Shown: piece by piece, positions 21,946 through 31,454 of the stretch
Layout of the letters: every line of letters begins with the position of its first letter
Position numbering within the stretch: position 1 is the stretch's first letter
NCBI RefSeq assembly: GCF_020169335.1
Contig: NZ_JAIEZN010000001.1
Coordinates: 2,035,805-2,099,804, forward strand
Direction of reading: 5' to 3'
DNA length: 64,000 bases
From: Devosia aquimaris
GTDB taxonomy: Bacteria > Pseudomonadota > Alphaproteobacteria > Rhizobiales > Devosiaceae
Made by a program: the position numbers and the translations under genes
The notes under the pieces: model-generated
Seen by the model: the letters and a program-made list of their open reading frames with translations, nothing else
Databases searched by the model: none
Told to the model about the DNA's origin: nothing

Positions 21946-24423
21946 TCATGTCGTCGGCACCGTGACGCCCCAGATTTCCTGGGCGTACTGGCCGATCGTG
22001 CGGTCGGACGAGAAGAAGCCGACCCGCGCCGTGTTGCGGATGGCCATGGCGTTCCACCGCGCCTTGTCCAGCCAGAGTTCGTCCACCTGCGCCTGCGCGG
22101 CGACATAGGCATCAAAGTCGCGGGCAACCATGAACCAGTCATGCTCATAGAGCCCGCCGATCAGGTCGCGATACCGGCCCGGATCATCGGGCGAGAACAC
22201 ACCGCTCGCGATGGACTCCAGAGCCTCGTTGAGCCGCGGCGACGCCGAGATGGTCGCTGCCGGCTTGTCGCCGCTGGAGCGCGTCTCGTTTACCTCTTCG
22301 GTGCTCAGACCGAAAATCACGATGTTCTCGGCGCCCACTTCCTTGTGCATTTCCACATTGGCGCCATCCATGGTGCCAATGGTGATGGCGCCATTGGCCA
22401 TGAACTTCATGTTGCCGGTGCCCGAGGCTTCCATGCCGGCGGTCGAGATCTGCTCGCTGAGATCTGCTGCCGGCACGATCACCTCGGCCAGGCTCACATT
22501 ATAGTTGGGCAGAAATACAACCTTGAGCAGGCCGCGCACGGCCGGATCATTGTTGATCACCTTGGCGACGTCGTTGATCAGCTTGATGATCAGCTTGGCG
22601 TTCCAATATCCCGGCGCCGCCTTGCCCGCGAAGATCTTGACGCGCGGCACCCAGTCCCGCTCGGGATGCGCCCGGATTTCATCATAGAGCGCCACCGCCT
22701 GGATGATGTTGAGCAGCTGCCGCTTGTATTCGTGGATGCGCTTGATCTGCACGTCGAACAGCGCGTCCGGCGATACCACGATGTTGAGGCGATCCTTGAT
22801 CACCTTGGCCAGGCGCCGCTTGTTCTCCAGCTTCACCTCGGCAAACTGCCCCTGGAAAGTCGGGTCCTCGGCATGGGCATTGAGCCCCTGCAACTGGTCG
22901 ATGTCGTCCAGGAAACCCGGTCCGATCCGGTCGGTGATCAACTTGGTCAATCCCGGATTGCACTGCATCAGCCAGCGGCGCGGCGTGATGCCGTTGGTCT
23001 TGTTGTTGATCCGGTCGGGATAGAGCTTGTGCAGGTCCGAGAACACCGTCTGCTTCATCAGTTCGGTGTGCAGCGCCGACACGCCATTGATCGAGTGCGA
23101 ACCCACAAAGGCAAGCTGGCCCATGCGCACGCGCCGGCCCCCGGCCTCGTCGATCAGCGACACATTGGCGATCTGGGAGTCGGAGAATTTGGCGCGCTGC
23201 CGGGCATCGGTCAGCACGTCGGCATTGATCTGATAGATGATCTGCATGTGCCGTGGCAGCAGTCGCTCCAGCAGCGCCACCGGCCAGCTTTCGAGCGCCT
23301 CGGGCAGCAGCGTATGGTTGGTGTAGCCGAAGGTCCCGCGGCACAGCTTCCAGGCATAGGCCCATTTGAGGCCATGGATATCCACCAGAATGCGCATCAG
23401 TTCCGCAATAGAAATGGCAGGATGCGTGTCGTTGAGCTGGATCGCCACCTTGTCGGGCAACGAGCCCAGGTCGCCATACTGTTGCAGGTGGCGTCGCACG
23501 ATGTCCTGCAGCGAGGCCGAGGAGAAGAAGAACTCCTGGCGCAGCCGCAGCTCCTGGCCGGCCGCCGTCGAATCCGCCGGGTAGAGCACGCGGGTAATCG
23601 CTTCGGCCCGCGCGCTTTCCTGCAGCGCGCCGATGTGGTCGCCGGCATTGAACTTGTCGAGCAGGATCGGGTCGATCGGCTGTGCGCTCCACAGCCGCAG
23701 CGTATTCACCCGCGCGCCGCGCCAGCCGACGATCGGCGTGTCATAGGCCACGGCCAGCAGATGATCATTGGGCCGCCATTCCTGACGCACCGTGCCATCC
23801 GGATCGGTCACCGGCTCGACATGGCCGCCGAAGCCGACCTCATAGGCGCTCTCGCGGCGTTCGAATTCCCACGGATTGCCATGCGCCAGCCAGTCCTCGG
23901 GCAGCTCGACCTGCCAGCCCTCGCTCATTTCCTGGCGGAACAGGCCGTGCACATAGCGGATGCCATAGCCATAGGCCGGGATCTTGATCGACGACATCGA
24001 TTCCAGAAAACAGGCCGCAAGCCGCCCCAGGCCACCATTGCCCAGCGCCGCATCGGGCTCCAGATTGATCAGGTCGCCGAGGTCGACATTGAGATTCTTG
24101 AGCGCATCGCGCACCGGCTCCATGAGCCCGACATTGCTCATTGCATCGCGCATGAGCCGGCCGATCAGGAACTCCAGGCTCAAATAGTATACGCGCTTGT
24201 TGGAGGTCCGCCAGGTCTCGCGGGAGGACTCCATCCAGCGGTCCATCACGCGGTCACGCACCGTCAGGATTGTCGCTGCCAGCCAGTCATGCGGGCGGGC
24301 GACGATCGGATCCTTGCCGACCGAATAGATCAGCCTTTCAAGGATTTCAGACTGAATGGCTTCAACTGAAGTGGCACGCGGTTCTGGCGTAGGGGCGTCG
24401 TAAACGATCGGCTTTTGCGGCAT
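21946..24423 (-). CDS. glgP: Glycogen/starch/alpha-glucan phosphorylase
   Basis: 825 aa GT35 enzyme that releases glucose-1-phosphate from glycogen. YYLSLEFLIGRLMRDAMSN, LGNGGLGRLAACFLESM and the pyridoxal-phosphate site EASGTGNMKFMANG (Schiff-base lysine near K673) are intact. It is the first gene of the minus-strand glycogen operon. A 96-base upstream gap to the antiporter gene must hold the promoter, but I cannot point to convincing hexamers there. Confidence 0.97.
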   Translation of the reverse strand: MPQKPIVYDAPTPEPRATSVEAIQSEILERLIYSVGKDPIVARPHDWLAATILTVRDRVMDRWMESSRETWRTSNKRVYYLSLEFLIGRLMRDAMSNVGLMEPVRDALKNLNVDLGDLINLEPDAALGNGGLGRLAACFLESMSSIKIPAYGYGIRYVHGLFRQEMSEGWQVELPEDWLAHGNPWEFERRESAYEVGFGGHVEPVTDPDGTVRQEWRPNDHLLAVAYDTPIVGWRGARVNTLRLWSAQPIDPILLDKFNAGDHIGALQESARAEAITRVLYPADSTAAGQELRLRQEFFFSSASLQDIVRRHLQQYGDLGSLPDKVAIQLNDTHPAISIAELMRILVDIHGLKWAYAWKLCRGTFGYTNHTLLPEALESWPVALLERLLPRHMQIIYQINADVLTDARQRAKFSDSQIANVSLIDEAGGRRVRMGQLAFVGSHSINGVSALHTELMKQTVFSDLHKLYPDRINNKTNGITPRRWLMQCNPGLTKLITDRIGPGFLDDIDQLQGLNAHAEDPTFQGQFAEVKLENKRRLAKVIKDRLNIVVSPDALFDVQIKRIHEYKRQLLNIIQAVALYDEIRAHPERDWVPRVKIFAGKAAPGYWNAKLIIKLINDVAKVINNDPAVRGLLKVVFLPNYNVSLAEVIVPAADLSEQISTAGMEASGTGNMKFMANGAITIGTMDGANVEMHKEVGAENIVIFGLSTEEVNETRSSGDKPAATISASPRLNEALESIASGVFSPDDPGRYRDLIGGLYEHDWFMVARDFDAYVAAQAQVDELWLDKARWNAMAIRNTARVGFFSSDRTIGQYAQEIWGVTVPTT

Positions 24424-24519
24424 TTCGCAATCCAGATTTCATGACGATGTTATCCCCTCAGATAGCGCAGTCTTGCACTTAATTTCAGCAGGGGAAAGCC
24501 CTCTTGCGCATGGCGGCCC

Positions 24520-26385
24520 CTACGCTGGCGGCACCGGCTGCGTACTCTTGGCCACCTCTTCCTCGACCGCTTCCTCCTCGATATCCACCCCGCCCTCGCG
24601 GGCTTGTTCGGCCGCGTTCTTGAGCAGCAGGCTGCGTGCGGCGTCCACCGCACTCAAATCGTCCATCAATTGCAGCTTGAAGCGCTGCGCATCACGGTCG
24701 CGCACGCCCTCGATGGTCTGTTCCACTTCGTCCTCGGTGGCGCCGAGCTCGCGGATCGCCTGCGCGCCGAACATCAGGGCGGATTCGAACATCTCGCGCA
24801 GCTGGTAATCGACGCCCGCCTTGATGAGCTCGATGGCATGCACGCGGTCAAAGGCGCGCGCCATCACCTTGACGAGCGGGAACTCGTCGCGGAACAGATG
24901 GGCGATGGTGGTCGCCGCGGCCTTGTCGTTGACACAGATCAGCACCAGGTCGACATTGGCCGCGCCGGCCGCGCGCAGGATGTCCAGCCGCGTTCCGTCG
25001 CCATAATAGACCTTGAACCCGAACTGCGCCGCGGCCCGGATCATGTCCGTGTCATTGTCGATGATCGACAGCCGATGCCCCTGCCCCAATAGCGTCTGTG
25101 TCGCGATCTGGCCGAAGCGCCCGAAGCCGATGACGAGGATCCGCTCATGCAGTTCGGCAACGGTCTCGATACCGTCCATCGACTGCTCCGGCTTGGGCAT
25201 GAGCCGCCGCATGCCGATCAGCAGGAACGGCGTCAGCACCATCGAGACGATCACCGTGGCCGTGAACACCGCATTGGTCGGCCCGTCGATGATCCCCGCG
25301 GAGGCGGCAGTGGTGTAGAGCACGAAAGCGAACTCGCCGCCCTGCCCCATCAGCACTGCCCGCTCCAGCGCTTCGGCATGGCTGGCCTTGAGGGCGCGTG
25401 CGATGGCATAGATCGCCGCGGCCTTGACCGCCATGTAGGTGACCACGCTGAGCGCAATGATCTGCCAGCTGCCGGCCACGGTGGTCAGGTTGAGCGACAT
25501 GCCCACCGCCAAAAAGAACAGGCCAAGCAGGATGCCACGGAAGGGCTCGACATCGGCTTCGAGCTGATGCCGGAAAGTCGACGTCGACAGCAGCACGCCC
25601 GCCAGGAACGCACCCATGGCCATCGACAGGCCCACGGCCTGGAACAGCAGCGCGGCCCCCAGCACCACCAGCAGCGCCGCCGCGGTCATCACCTCGCGCA
25701 GCTTGCTCGACGCCAGGACGGCAAAGAACGGATTCATGATCCGCTGACCCAGGAAGATCAGCAGCGATACCGCCCCGATCGGCAGCGCAATCCCGATAAG
25801 GCGTGCCGTCAGGCCCACCTCGTCGCCCGACGATGGCGCCAGAAAGGCGACAACCGCCAGCAACGGCACGATGGCCAGGTCTTCCAGCAGCAGGATGGAG
25901 ACGATCCGCTGGCCGCTTTCGCTGCTCAGTTCCCCGCGCTCACCCAGGATCTGCATCACGATCGCTGTCGATGTCAGCACAAAGCCCATGCCGAAGATGA
26001 AGGCCACCGCCGGCGCAAAGCCCAGCAGAACCCCCATCCCCGTAAGCAGCAGCCCGCACACGGCAACCTGCAGCACGCCGAGGCCGAAGATCTGCTTGCG
26101 CAGCGCCCACAGCCGCGAGGGCTCCATTTCCAAGCCGATGATGAACAGGAACATCACCACGCCCAGCTCGGCCGTGGTCAACACGGATTCGGGATCATTG
26201 ATCAGCCCGATGCCCGAGGGGCCCAGCAGCAGGCCGGCGGCCAGGTAGCCCAGCACCGATCCCAGCCCGATCCGCTTGAACAGCGGCACACCGATCACCG
26301 CCGCGCCCAGCAGGGCCACCACCGGGATCAGGTCAACGCCGTGGGCTGCGGCCTCCGCCGCGTGTCCGACTACTTCTCCAGCCAC
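24520..26385 (-). CDS. Monovalent cation:proton antiporter-2 family protein (KefC/YbaL-like)
   Basis: 621 aa. The first 390 residues are a CPA2 antiporter domain with about twelve membrane segments: GYLAAGLLLGPSGIGLI, FLFIIGLEMEPSRLW and the FFLAVGMSLNLTTV segment. After a short linker comes a TrkA-N domain (ILVIGFGRFGQIATQTLL, about residues 415-535) that binds NAD or nucleotides. An acidic tail (EEEAVEEEVA) ends the protein. It is probably a potassium efflux antiporter; the exact ion is not evident. The start is a GTG at 26385 preceded by a G-rich stretch. Confidence 0.9.
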   Translation of the reverse strand: MAGEVVGHAAEAAAHGVDLIPVVALLGAAVIGVPLFKRIGLGSVLGYLAAGLLLGPSGIGLINDPESVLTTAELGVVMFLFIIGLEMEPSRLWALRKQIFGLGVLQVAVCGLLLTGMGVLLGFAPAVAFIFGMGFVLTSTAIVMQILGERGELSSESGQRIVSILLLEDLAIVPLLAVVAFLAPSSGDEVGLTARLIGIALPIGAVSLLIFLGQRIMNPFFAVLASSKLREVMTAAALLVVLGAALLFQAVGLSMAMGAFLAGVLLSTSTFRHQLEADVEPFRGILLGLFFLAVGMSLNLTTVAGSWQIIALSVVTYMAVKAAAIYAIARALKASHAEALERAVLMGQGGEFAFVLYTTAASAGIIDGPTNAVFTATVIVSMVLTPFLLIGMRRLMPKPEQSMDGIETVAELHERILVIGFGRFGQIATQTLLGQGHRLSIIDNDTDMIRAAAQFGFKVYYGDGTRLDILRAAGAANVDLVLICVNDKAAATTIAHLFRDEFPLVKVMARAFDRVHAIELIKAGVDYQLREMFESALMFGAQAIRELGATEDEVEQTIEGVRDRDAQRFKLQLMDDLSAVDAARSLLLKNAAEQAREGGVDIEEEAVEEEVAKSTQPVPPA

Positions 26386-26465
26386 CTACAGCCCCCGCTT
26401 CGAATCCGCTCGGACTGTCCGCGAAAGGCCCGCTTCTCGTCAAGCAGCCCGGTGGCATAGGTGCC

Positions 26466-27722
26466 CTACCGCGAGGTCTCCACGCCGCTGGGCGCCGTTC
26501 CCTCGGGCGGTTCAAAGCGCTCTTCCTTGCGCTTCTCATTCTTCTGTTCTGCTTCTTGGGACTGCTCGCGTATGGCCTGCGCGGCATTGGCCAGCAGTTC
26601 CTCGCGCGCCGTCATGCGCGCCGTGCGGCGCACCGGCCGGTTGGGCACCAGGGGCTTGCTGGGCAGCAGGTGTTCGAGCATCGATGTCGCCATCAGCAGC
26701 GTCGGCACGGCGACCAGCCCGCCCACCGGCCCCCAGGCCCAGAGCCAGAAGGTGATCGACAGGAAGATCAGGAACGGGTTGAGCGTCATCGTGCGTCCGA
26801 TCAGGTGCGGCGTCAGCACCTGGCCTTCGATGAAGTTGATGACAAGGTAGCAGCCCGCGGGCAGCAGGATGTTCTCGAGGCCCGTCTGCGTGCCCAGACC
26901 CACCGAGAGCAGAACCAGCAGCATCACGCCCTGCCCGACATAGGGGATATAGTTGAGCACAGCCGCCATGGCGCCCCACAGCAGCGGTGTCGGCATACCG
27001 ATAGCCCACATGACCACCGACACAGCCGCGCCGACGCACAGATTGATCAGTGAAATCGACAGCAGGAACCGGCTGACCCGGCTTTCGACGTCGCGGAACA
27101 CATGGGCCGTGCGCCACCGCACCCGCCGGCTCACGCACAGCGACAACACCGAGATGCGGATATGTTCGCGGGTGGCGACGTAGAAATAAAGGCTCGCCAG
27201 AAAGATCAGCACCTGCGCCAAGATGGCCGGGGCAACCATGGCCACGCCCATGACCTGGCCACCGTCTTCCACCGTTACGGCCATCGCGTTGCTGTCGGCA
27301 AAGATTGACGAGATCTGCTCCTGGAACGACCCCAGCGCCTCGATCGACCCCTGCAAATTGATCAACTGTTGCTGCAGCTTGTTCCAGATCAGCGGTGCGC
27401 GCGCCACCCACTCCGACAAGGGCACGGCAAACAGCGCCATGCCCCCGCCGATCAGCGTCAGCAGCATCAGCACAACCACGCCTGCCGACAGGGCCGGTGG
27501 CACGCCGAATCGCTCGACCCGGTCCGCCACCGGGCCAAACATCAGCCCCACCACAATCGCCAGGGTCACTGGCGCCAGGAAAACCTCGCCCACCTTGAGC
27601 GCCACCAGCAGCGCTAGAAATCCCATCAGCACCGTCGCCATGCGGGCCGTCGTGGCAGTAATCCGCTCGAACTGGCTCTCGCTCATGTCCTGGGGTTTAG
27701 GCGCGGTCGGGGTGCGAGCCAT
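26466..27722 (-). CDS. AI-2E family transporter (UPF0118/PerM-like)
   Basis: 418 aa. Eight or so hydrophobic segments with the family features FLAPVTLAIVVGLMFGPVADR near the N-terminus and AAVLNYIPYVGQGVMLLVL followed by FIEGQVLTPHLIGRTMTLNP near residues 270-335. Despite the name, many members transport other solutes. A charged tail of about 45 residues follows. I chose the ATG at 27722, behind CAGGAAAA, over an in-frame codon 36 bases upstream. Confidence 0.9.
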   Translation of the reverse strand: MARTPTAPKPQDMSESQFERITATTARMATVLMGFLALLVALKVGEVFLAPVTLAIVVGLMFGPVADRVERFGVPPALSAGVVVLMLLTLIGGGMALFAVPLSEWVARAPLIWNKLQQQLINLQGSIEALGSFQEQISSIFADSNAMAVTVEDGGQVMGVAMVAPAILAQVLIFLASLYFYVATREHIRISVLSLCVSRRVRWRTAHVFRDVESRVSRFLLSISLINLCVGAAVSVVMWAIGMPTPLLWGAMAAVLNYIPYVGQGVMLLVLLSVGLGTQTGLENILLPAGCYLVINFIEGQVLTPHLIGRTMTLNPFLIFLSITFWLWAWGPVGGLVAVPTLLMATSMLEHLLPSKPLVPNRPVRRTARMTAREELLANAAQAIREQSQEAEQKNEKRKEERFEPPEGTAPSGVETSR

Positions 27723-27865
27723 GGTTTTTCCTGTTGTCGGGGTTACCCCCTTTCGCAAACGATTGCGGCGCCCAAATGTCTCACCAACAAGTCGCCGATC
27801 CGTGTCGACCGTATCAAAGCCTTTCGATACTGTCGCGCCACGATCAACACCCAGTCGAGTCAGCT

Positions 27866-28804
27866 ATGGCACGCAAGATTATCATCGATACCGACCCCGG
27901 CCAGGACGACGCCGTCGCCATCCTTTTGGCGCTGGCCTCCCCCGAGTTGGACGTCCTCGGCATTGTCGCCGTGGCGGGCAATGTCGGGCTCGAACACAAT
28001 GCCCGCAACGCCCGAAAAGTCGTGGAACTGGCCGGTCGGCCAGATATTCCCGTCTATGCCGGCTGTGCGCGGCCCATGCGTCGTCACCTGGTCACGGCTG
28101 AGCATGTGCATGGCCCCACCGGCCTGGACGGCCCCGACCTGCCCGAGCCCTCCATCGCCCTCCAGCCCCAGCATGGCGTCGACTATATCATCGACACCAT
28201 CATGGCGTCCGAGCCGGGCACGATCACGCTGTGTACCCTGGGCCCGCTGACCAATATCGGCATGGCCCTGGTCAAGCAGCCGGCGATTGCCGAGCGCATC
28301 GCCGAGATCGTCATGATGGGCGGCGCCTATTTCGAGGTTGGCAACATCACGCCTGCTGCCGAGTTCAACATCTATGTCGACCCCGAAGCGGCCGACGTGG
28401 TCATGCGCAGCGGCGTCCCGATCACCATCCTGCCGCTCGATGTCACCCACCAGATCCAGTCAACGCCCGAACGCCTCGCCGCCATCCGCGACCTGGGCAA
28501 CGCGTCCGGCAAGGCCGTCTATGAGATGTTGACCTTCTCGGAGAGCTTTGACCTGGCCAAATACGGCTGGACCGGCGCGCCACTGCACGATCCCACCGTC
28601 ATTGCCTGGCTGCTGCAGCCCGAGCTGTTCGAAGGGCGCCACTGCAATGTCGTCATCGAGACGGCGAGCGAACTGACCATCGGCATGACCGTGGTGGACT
28701 ATTGGCATGTCACCGGTCGTGTGCGGAACGCCACCTATCTGCGCAACGGCAATGCCGAGGGCTTCTACAGGCTGCTGACCGAGCGCCTCGCCCGCCTGCC
28801 CTGA
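27866..28804 (+). CDS. Nucleoside hydrolase (IunH family)
   Basis: 312 aa, hydrolyses the N-glycosidic bond of ribonucleosides. The calcium-binding DTDPGQDDA motif is at residues 8-16 (D10, D14, D15). TLGPLTNIGMAL, IVMMGGAYFEVGN, FNIYVDPEAADVV and the late APLHDPTVIAWLLQPELF with its ligand aspartate are all present, so it should be active. The ATG at 27866 begins the family N-terminus. It is divergent from the AI-2E gene across 143 bases, and a hairpin at 28811-28831 may end its transcript. Confidence 0.93.
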   Translation: MARKIIIDTDPGQDDAVAILLALASPELDVLGIVAVAGNVGLEHNARNARKVVELAGRPDIPVYAGCARPMRRHLVTAEHVHGPTGLDGPDLPEPSIALQPQHGVDYIIDTIMASEPGTITLCTLGPLTNIGMALVKQPAIAERIAEIVMMGGAYFEVGNITPAAEFNIYVDPEAADVVMRSGVPITILPLDVTHQIQSTPERLAAIRDLGNASGKAVYEMLTFSESFDLAKYGWTGAPLHDPTVIAWLLQPELFEGRHCNVVIETASELTIGMTVVDYWHVTGRVRNATYLRNGNAEGFYRLLTERLARLP

Positions 28805-28810
28805 TCCCTG

Positions 28811-28831
28811 TTGCCCGCCTCGCGCGGGCAA
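28811..28831 (+). terminator. Putative terminator hairpin after the nucleoside hydrolase gene
   Basis: TTGCCCGC (28811-28818) pairs perfectly with GCGGGCAA (28824-28831) over a 5-base loop, 6 bases past the stop codon. The following bases TTGCCCTCTTTGG are only moderately T-rich. Confidence 0.5.
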
Positions 28832-28856
28832 TTGCCCTCTTTGGGCGTCCGGCGTA

Positions 28857-28885
28857 GTGTCCGCCGGCTCTCTTCTGGCGGACAC
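28857..28885 (+). promoter_or_regulatory. Perfect hairpin covering the lysE ribosome-binding region
   Basis: GTGTCCGCC (28857-28865) pairs with GGCGGACAC (28877-28885) around an 11-base loop. The 3' arm contains GGCGGA, the only candidate ribosome-binding sequence, and ends 1 base before the ATG at 28887. It could sequester the start site in mRNA, or act in DNA as a repressor operator. Confidence 0.55.
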
Positions 28886-28886
28886 C

Positions 28887-29498
28887 ATGGAACCGATCAC
28901 CCTCGTCACCTTCACAATCGCCTATGCCATTGCCGTGCTGGTGCCGGGACCCGGCGTCGCCGCCGTGGTGGCGCGGGCTCTGGGCGGCGGGTTCCGCGGC
29001 GCCTTCCCCATGGTGTTGGGCATTCTGGCTGGCGACCTGGTCTATTTCGTCTTTGCCGTATTCGGCCTGGCTGCCATCGCCACCTGGTTCGGGGCGGTGT
29101 TCGTTGTCATCCGCTGGGCCGGCGCCGCCTATCTGCTCTACATCGCCTACAAGTTCTGGACTGCCCGCCCCGGTGCCGAGCAGATGAAGCCCAGGAACGA
29201 AGATGCGCTCAAGACCTTCCTCGCCGGCTTTTCGCTGACCCTGGGCAATCCCAAGACCATCATCTTCTATCTCGCCATCCTGCCCACCGTCATTCCGCTC
29301 GACCAGATGAACGCCGTCGCCTTCACCGAGCTGACCGTGATCGTGGTTGTAGTGCTGCTGCTGATCGGGTGTGGCTATGCCTGGCTGGCTTCCGCCGCCC
29401 GCGACATGTTCCGCAGCGAAAGGGCCATTGGCCGCCTCAACAAGACCGCCGGCGCCATGATGGCCACCGCCGCTGGCCTGGTGCTTTTCCAGCACTGA
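28887..29498 (+). CDS. LysE family translocator
   Basis: 203 aa, six predicted membrane segments, amino-acid or metabolite exporter of the LysE/RhtB family. PITLVTFTIAYAIAVLVPGPG is the signature N-terminus, and FLAGFSLTLGNPKTIIFYLA the central motif. The ATG at 28887 directly follows a perfect 9-base inverted repeat that contains the only candidate ribosome-binding sequence (see the hairpin entry). It converges on the CUT1 ATPase gene with a terminator between them. Confidence 0.92.
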   Translation: MEPITLVTFTIAYAIAVLVPGPGVAAVVARALGGGFRGAFPMVLGILAGDLVYFVFAVFGLAAIATWFGAVFVVIRWAGAAYLLYIAYKFWTARPGAEQMKPRNEDALKTFLAGFSLTLGNPKTIIFYLAILPTVIPLDQMNAVAFTELTVIVVVVLLLIGCGYAWLASAARDMFRSERAIGRLNKTAGAMMATAAGLVLFQH

Positions 29499-29504
29499 GC
29501 TCGT

Positions 29505-29536
29505 AAAAAAGCCCGGCGCAGCATGCTGCACCGGGC
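29505..29536 (-). terminator. Intrinsic terminator of the CUT1 sugar transporter operon
   Basis: GCCCGG (29511-29516) pairs with CCGGGC (29531-29536), and the interior GCAGCATGCTGC is itself self-complementary, giving a long stem. The plus-strand A6 at 29505-29510 becomes a U6 tract for minus-strand transcripts. It therefore ends the ATPase gene transcript; lysE converges on it from the other side without a T tract of its own. Confidence 0.85.
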
Positions 29537-29562
29537 CCGTGTGTCTGGCGCGCGATTGGCGC

Positions 29563-30630
29563 CTAGATCGCCTTTTCCGTCGCCGGGTCGAACAGATGCA
29601 CCTGGTTGGGCGCAATGCTCACCCCGATGGTGTCGCCCGGCCGCACCAGGGTGCGCCGTGTTTCCACCACTGTCATCTCGGGCTCTGTGCTGGTGGTGAC
29701 AAAGGTCATCGACCCGGTCGATTCCACCACCGCCACCGGCAGGCGCAGCGTTGCCTGTTCCGGTTCGCCGATCACCAGATGCTCGGGGCGCAGGCCCACC
29801 AGCACCTTGCGGCCCGGCTCCTGGCGCTTGGCCAGCGGCAGCGACAGGCTCTGGGCAATCTCGAGCGCCACGGTCATGCCGTCCGGCCCGATCACACCCG
29901 GCACGAAGTTCATCGCCGGCGAGCCGATGAAGCCTGCCACGAACTTGCTGACCGGGCGGTCATAGAGCTCGAGGGGCGACCCCTGCTGCTCGATCACGCC
30001 GTCGCGCATCACCACCACATGGTCGGCCATGGTCATGGCCTCGATCTGGTCGTGCGTCACATAGACCGAGGTTGCCCCCAGCCGGTCATGCAGCGCCCGG
30101 ATCTCCTTGCGCATATGCACGCGCAGCGCTGCATCCAGGTTCGATAGCGGCTCGTCGAACAGGAAGGCCTTGGGGTTGCGGATAATCGCGCGCCCCATGG
30201 CCACGCGCTGGCGCTGGCCGCCTGACAGTTCGCGTGGATAGCGGTGCAACAGCGCCGACAGGCCCGTGGTAGCGGCCACTTCGGCTGCCTTGGCCTTTGC
30301 TTCCGGCTTGCCCACGCCATGCAGGCGCAGCGAATAGGTCAGGTTCTCTTCCACTGTCATATGCGGATAGAGCGCATAGCTCTGGAACACCATGGCCACG
30401 TCGCGCTTGCGCGGCGGAACGCCGTTCATGGTCTGGCCGGCAATCTTGAGCGTACCCGAGGTGATGCTCTCGAGCCCCGCGATGGACCGCAGCAGCGTGG
30501 ACTTGCCACACCCCGACGGTCCCACCAGCGCCACGAAGCTCCCCTTCTCGATGCTCAGGCTCACATTCTTGAGCGCGTGGAAGGCGCCATAGTGCTTGTC
30601 GATATTGCTCAGTTCGATCTGGGCACTCAT
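29563..30630 (-). CDS. CUT1 sugar ABC transporter ATP-binding protein (UgpC/MsmK-like)
   Basis: 355 aa. Walker A GPSGCGKS near residues 37-44, signature [16 protein letters not shown], Walker [13 protein letters not shown] and switch [20 protein letters not shown]-type regulatory domain follows from about residue 235 ([15 protein letters not shown]), as in MalK/UgpC. It is the last gene of the operon and overlaps the preceding permease stop as ATGA (30627-30630). A strong intrinsic terminator lies 26 bases beyond its stop. Confidence 0.95.
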   Translation of the reverse strand: MSAQIELSNIDKHYGAFHALKNVSLSIEKGSFVALVGPSGCGKSTLLRSIAGLESITSGTLKIAGQTMNGVPPRKRDVAMVFQSYALYPHMTVEENLTYSLRLHGVGKPEAKAKAAEVAATTGLSALLHRYPRELSGGQRQRVAMGRAIIRNPKAFLFDEPLSNLDAALRVHMRKEIRALHDRLGATSVYVTHDQIEAMTMADHVVVMRDGVIEQQGSPLELYDRPVSKFVAGFIGSPAMNFVPGVIGPDGMTVALEIAQSLSLPLAKRQEPGRKVLVGLRPEHLVIGEPEQATLRLPVAVVESTGSMTFVTTSTEPEMTVVETRRTLVRPGDTIGVSIAPNQVHLFDPATEKAI

Positions 30631-31454
30631 TTGAGGGCTCCCGAAGTAAGGCCGGAGACGATACGGCGCTGCAGAAGGACGAAGACAGCCAGGATCGGGG
30701 TCACATAGATCGCCGAATAGGCCATGATGGAGTTCCAGTCGCTCGAATTGGGGCCCAGGAAACCAGACAGGCCCACGCTGGCCGGCTGCATCGAGCCGTC
30801 CTGGATGATCGACTTGGAGTAGATGTACTCGCCAAACGAGCTCATGAAGGTCAGGATCGCGCAGACGAGAATGCCATTGCGAGCCAGCGGCAACACGATG
30901 CTGAAGAAGGCCCCGACGCGGGAGTTGCCATCCACCAGCGCCGCCTCTTCCAGTTCACGCGGCACGCTCATGAAGGTGGCGCGCACCAGCACCACGAAGA
31001 ACGGCATGGCCTTTGCCGCTGCAGCCAGCACCACGGCCGTCCGCGGCAGGTTCAGCAGGCCGATCTGGTTGAAGCCGACGAACAGCGGCGTGATCATCAC
31101 CGACGCGGGCAGCACCTGCAGCATCAGGATCATGAACAGGCCGAAGTCGATCCAGCCGCTGCGATAGCGGGCCAGCACATAGGCACAGCCTGTGCCCAGG
31201 ATCACGGTAATCGCCGTCACGCCCGAGGCGATCAGCACCGAGTTCCACAGATAGGTCTGCATGGTGCGGCGGACCCACACCGAGGGATAGATGCTCATGT
31301 CCGGATCGACCGGCCAGAAGGTCGGCGGATTGGCGAAGATTTCCGAACCCGACTTCATACTGGTCACATACATCCAGTAGAGCGGGAACAGGTAGACGGC
31401 GGCCAACGCCAGGGCGATGGCCAGCAGGAACCAGGGAACGTAGGGCCGTGTCAT
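30627..31454 (-). CDS. CUT1 carbohydrate ABC transporter permease (MalG-like)
   Basis: 275 aa, six membrane segments, with the inner-membrane coupling motif [23 protein letters not shown] (EAA loop) near residues 180-202. The N-terminus [22 protein letters not shown] and C-terminus [13 protein letters not shown] are typical of the MalG/UgpE side of CUT1 systems. It overlaps the other permease by ATGA (31451-31454). Confidence 0.94.
   Translation of the reverse strand: MTRPYVPWFLLAIALALAAVYLFPLYWMYVTSMKSGSEIFANPPTFWPVDPDMSIYPSVWVRRTMQTYLWNSVLIASGVTAITVILGTGCAYVLARYRSGWIDFGLFMILMLQVLPASVMITPLFVGFNQIGLLNLPRTAVVLAAAAKAMPFFVVLVRATFMSVPRELEEAALVDGNSRVGAFFSIVLPLARNGILVCAILTFMSSFGEYIYSKSIIQDGSMQPASVGLSGFLGPNSSDWNSIMAYSAIYVTPILAVFVLLQRRIVSGLTSGALK

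Noticed and set aside
19616..24369. Two very long plus-strand open frames (757 and 827 codons) opposite glgB and glgP
   Set aside because: They are antisense shadows of two enzymes with complete catalytic motifs. Their translations are compositionally biased and resemble no family.
27811..27830. Imperfect inverted repeat GTATC...GATAC ahead of the nucleoside hydrolase gene
   Set aside because: Only the five outer bases pair well; the interior mismatches and there is no supporting second copy.
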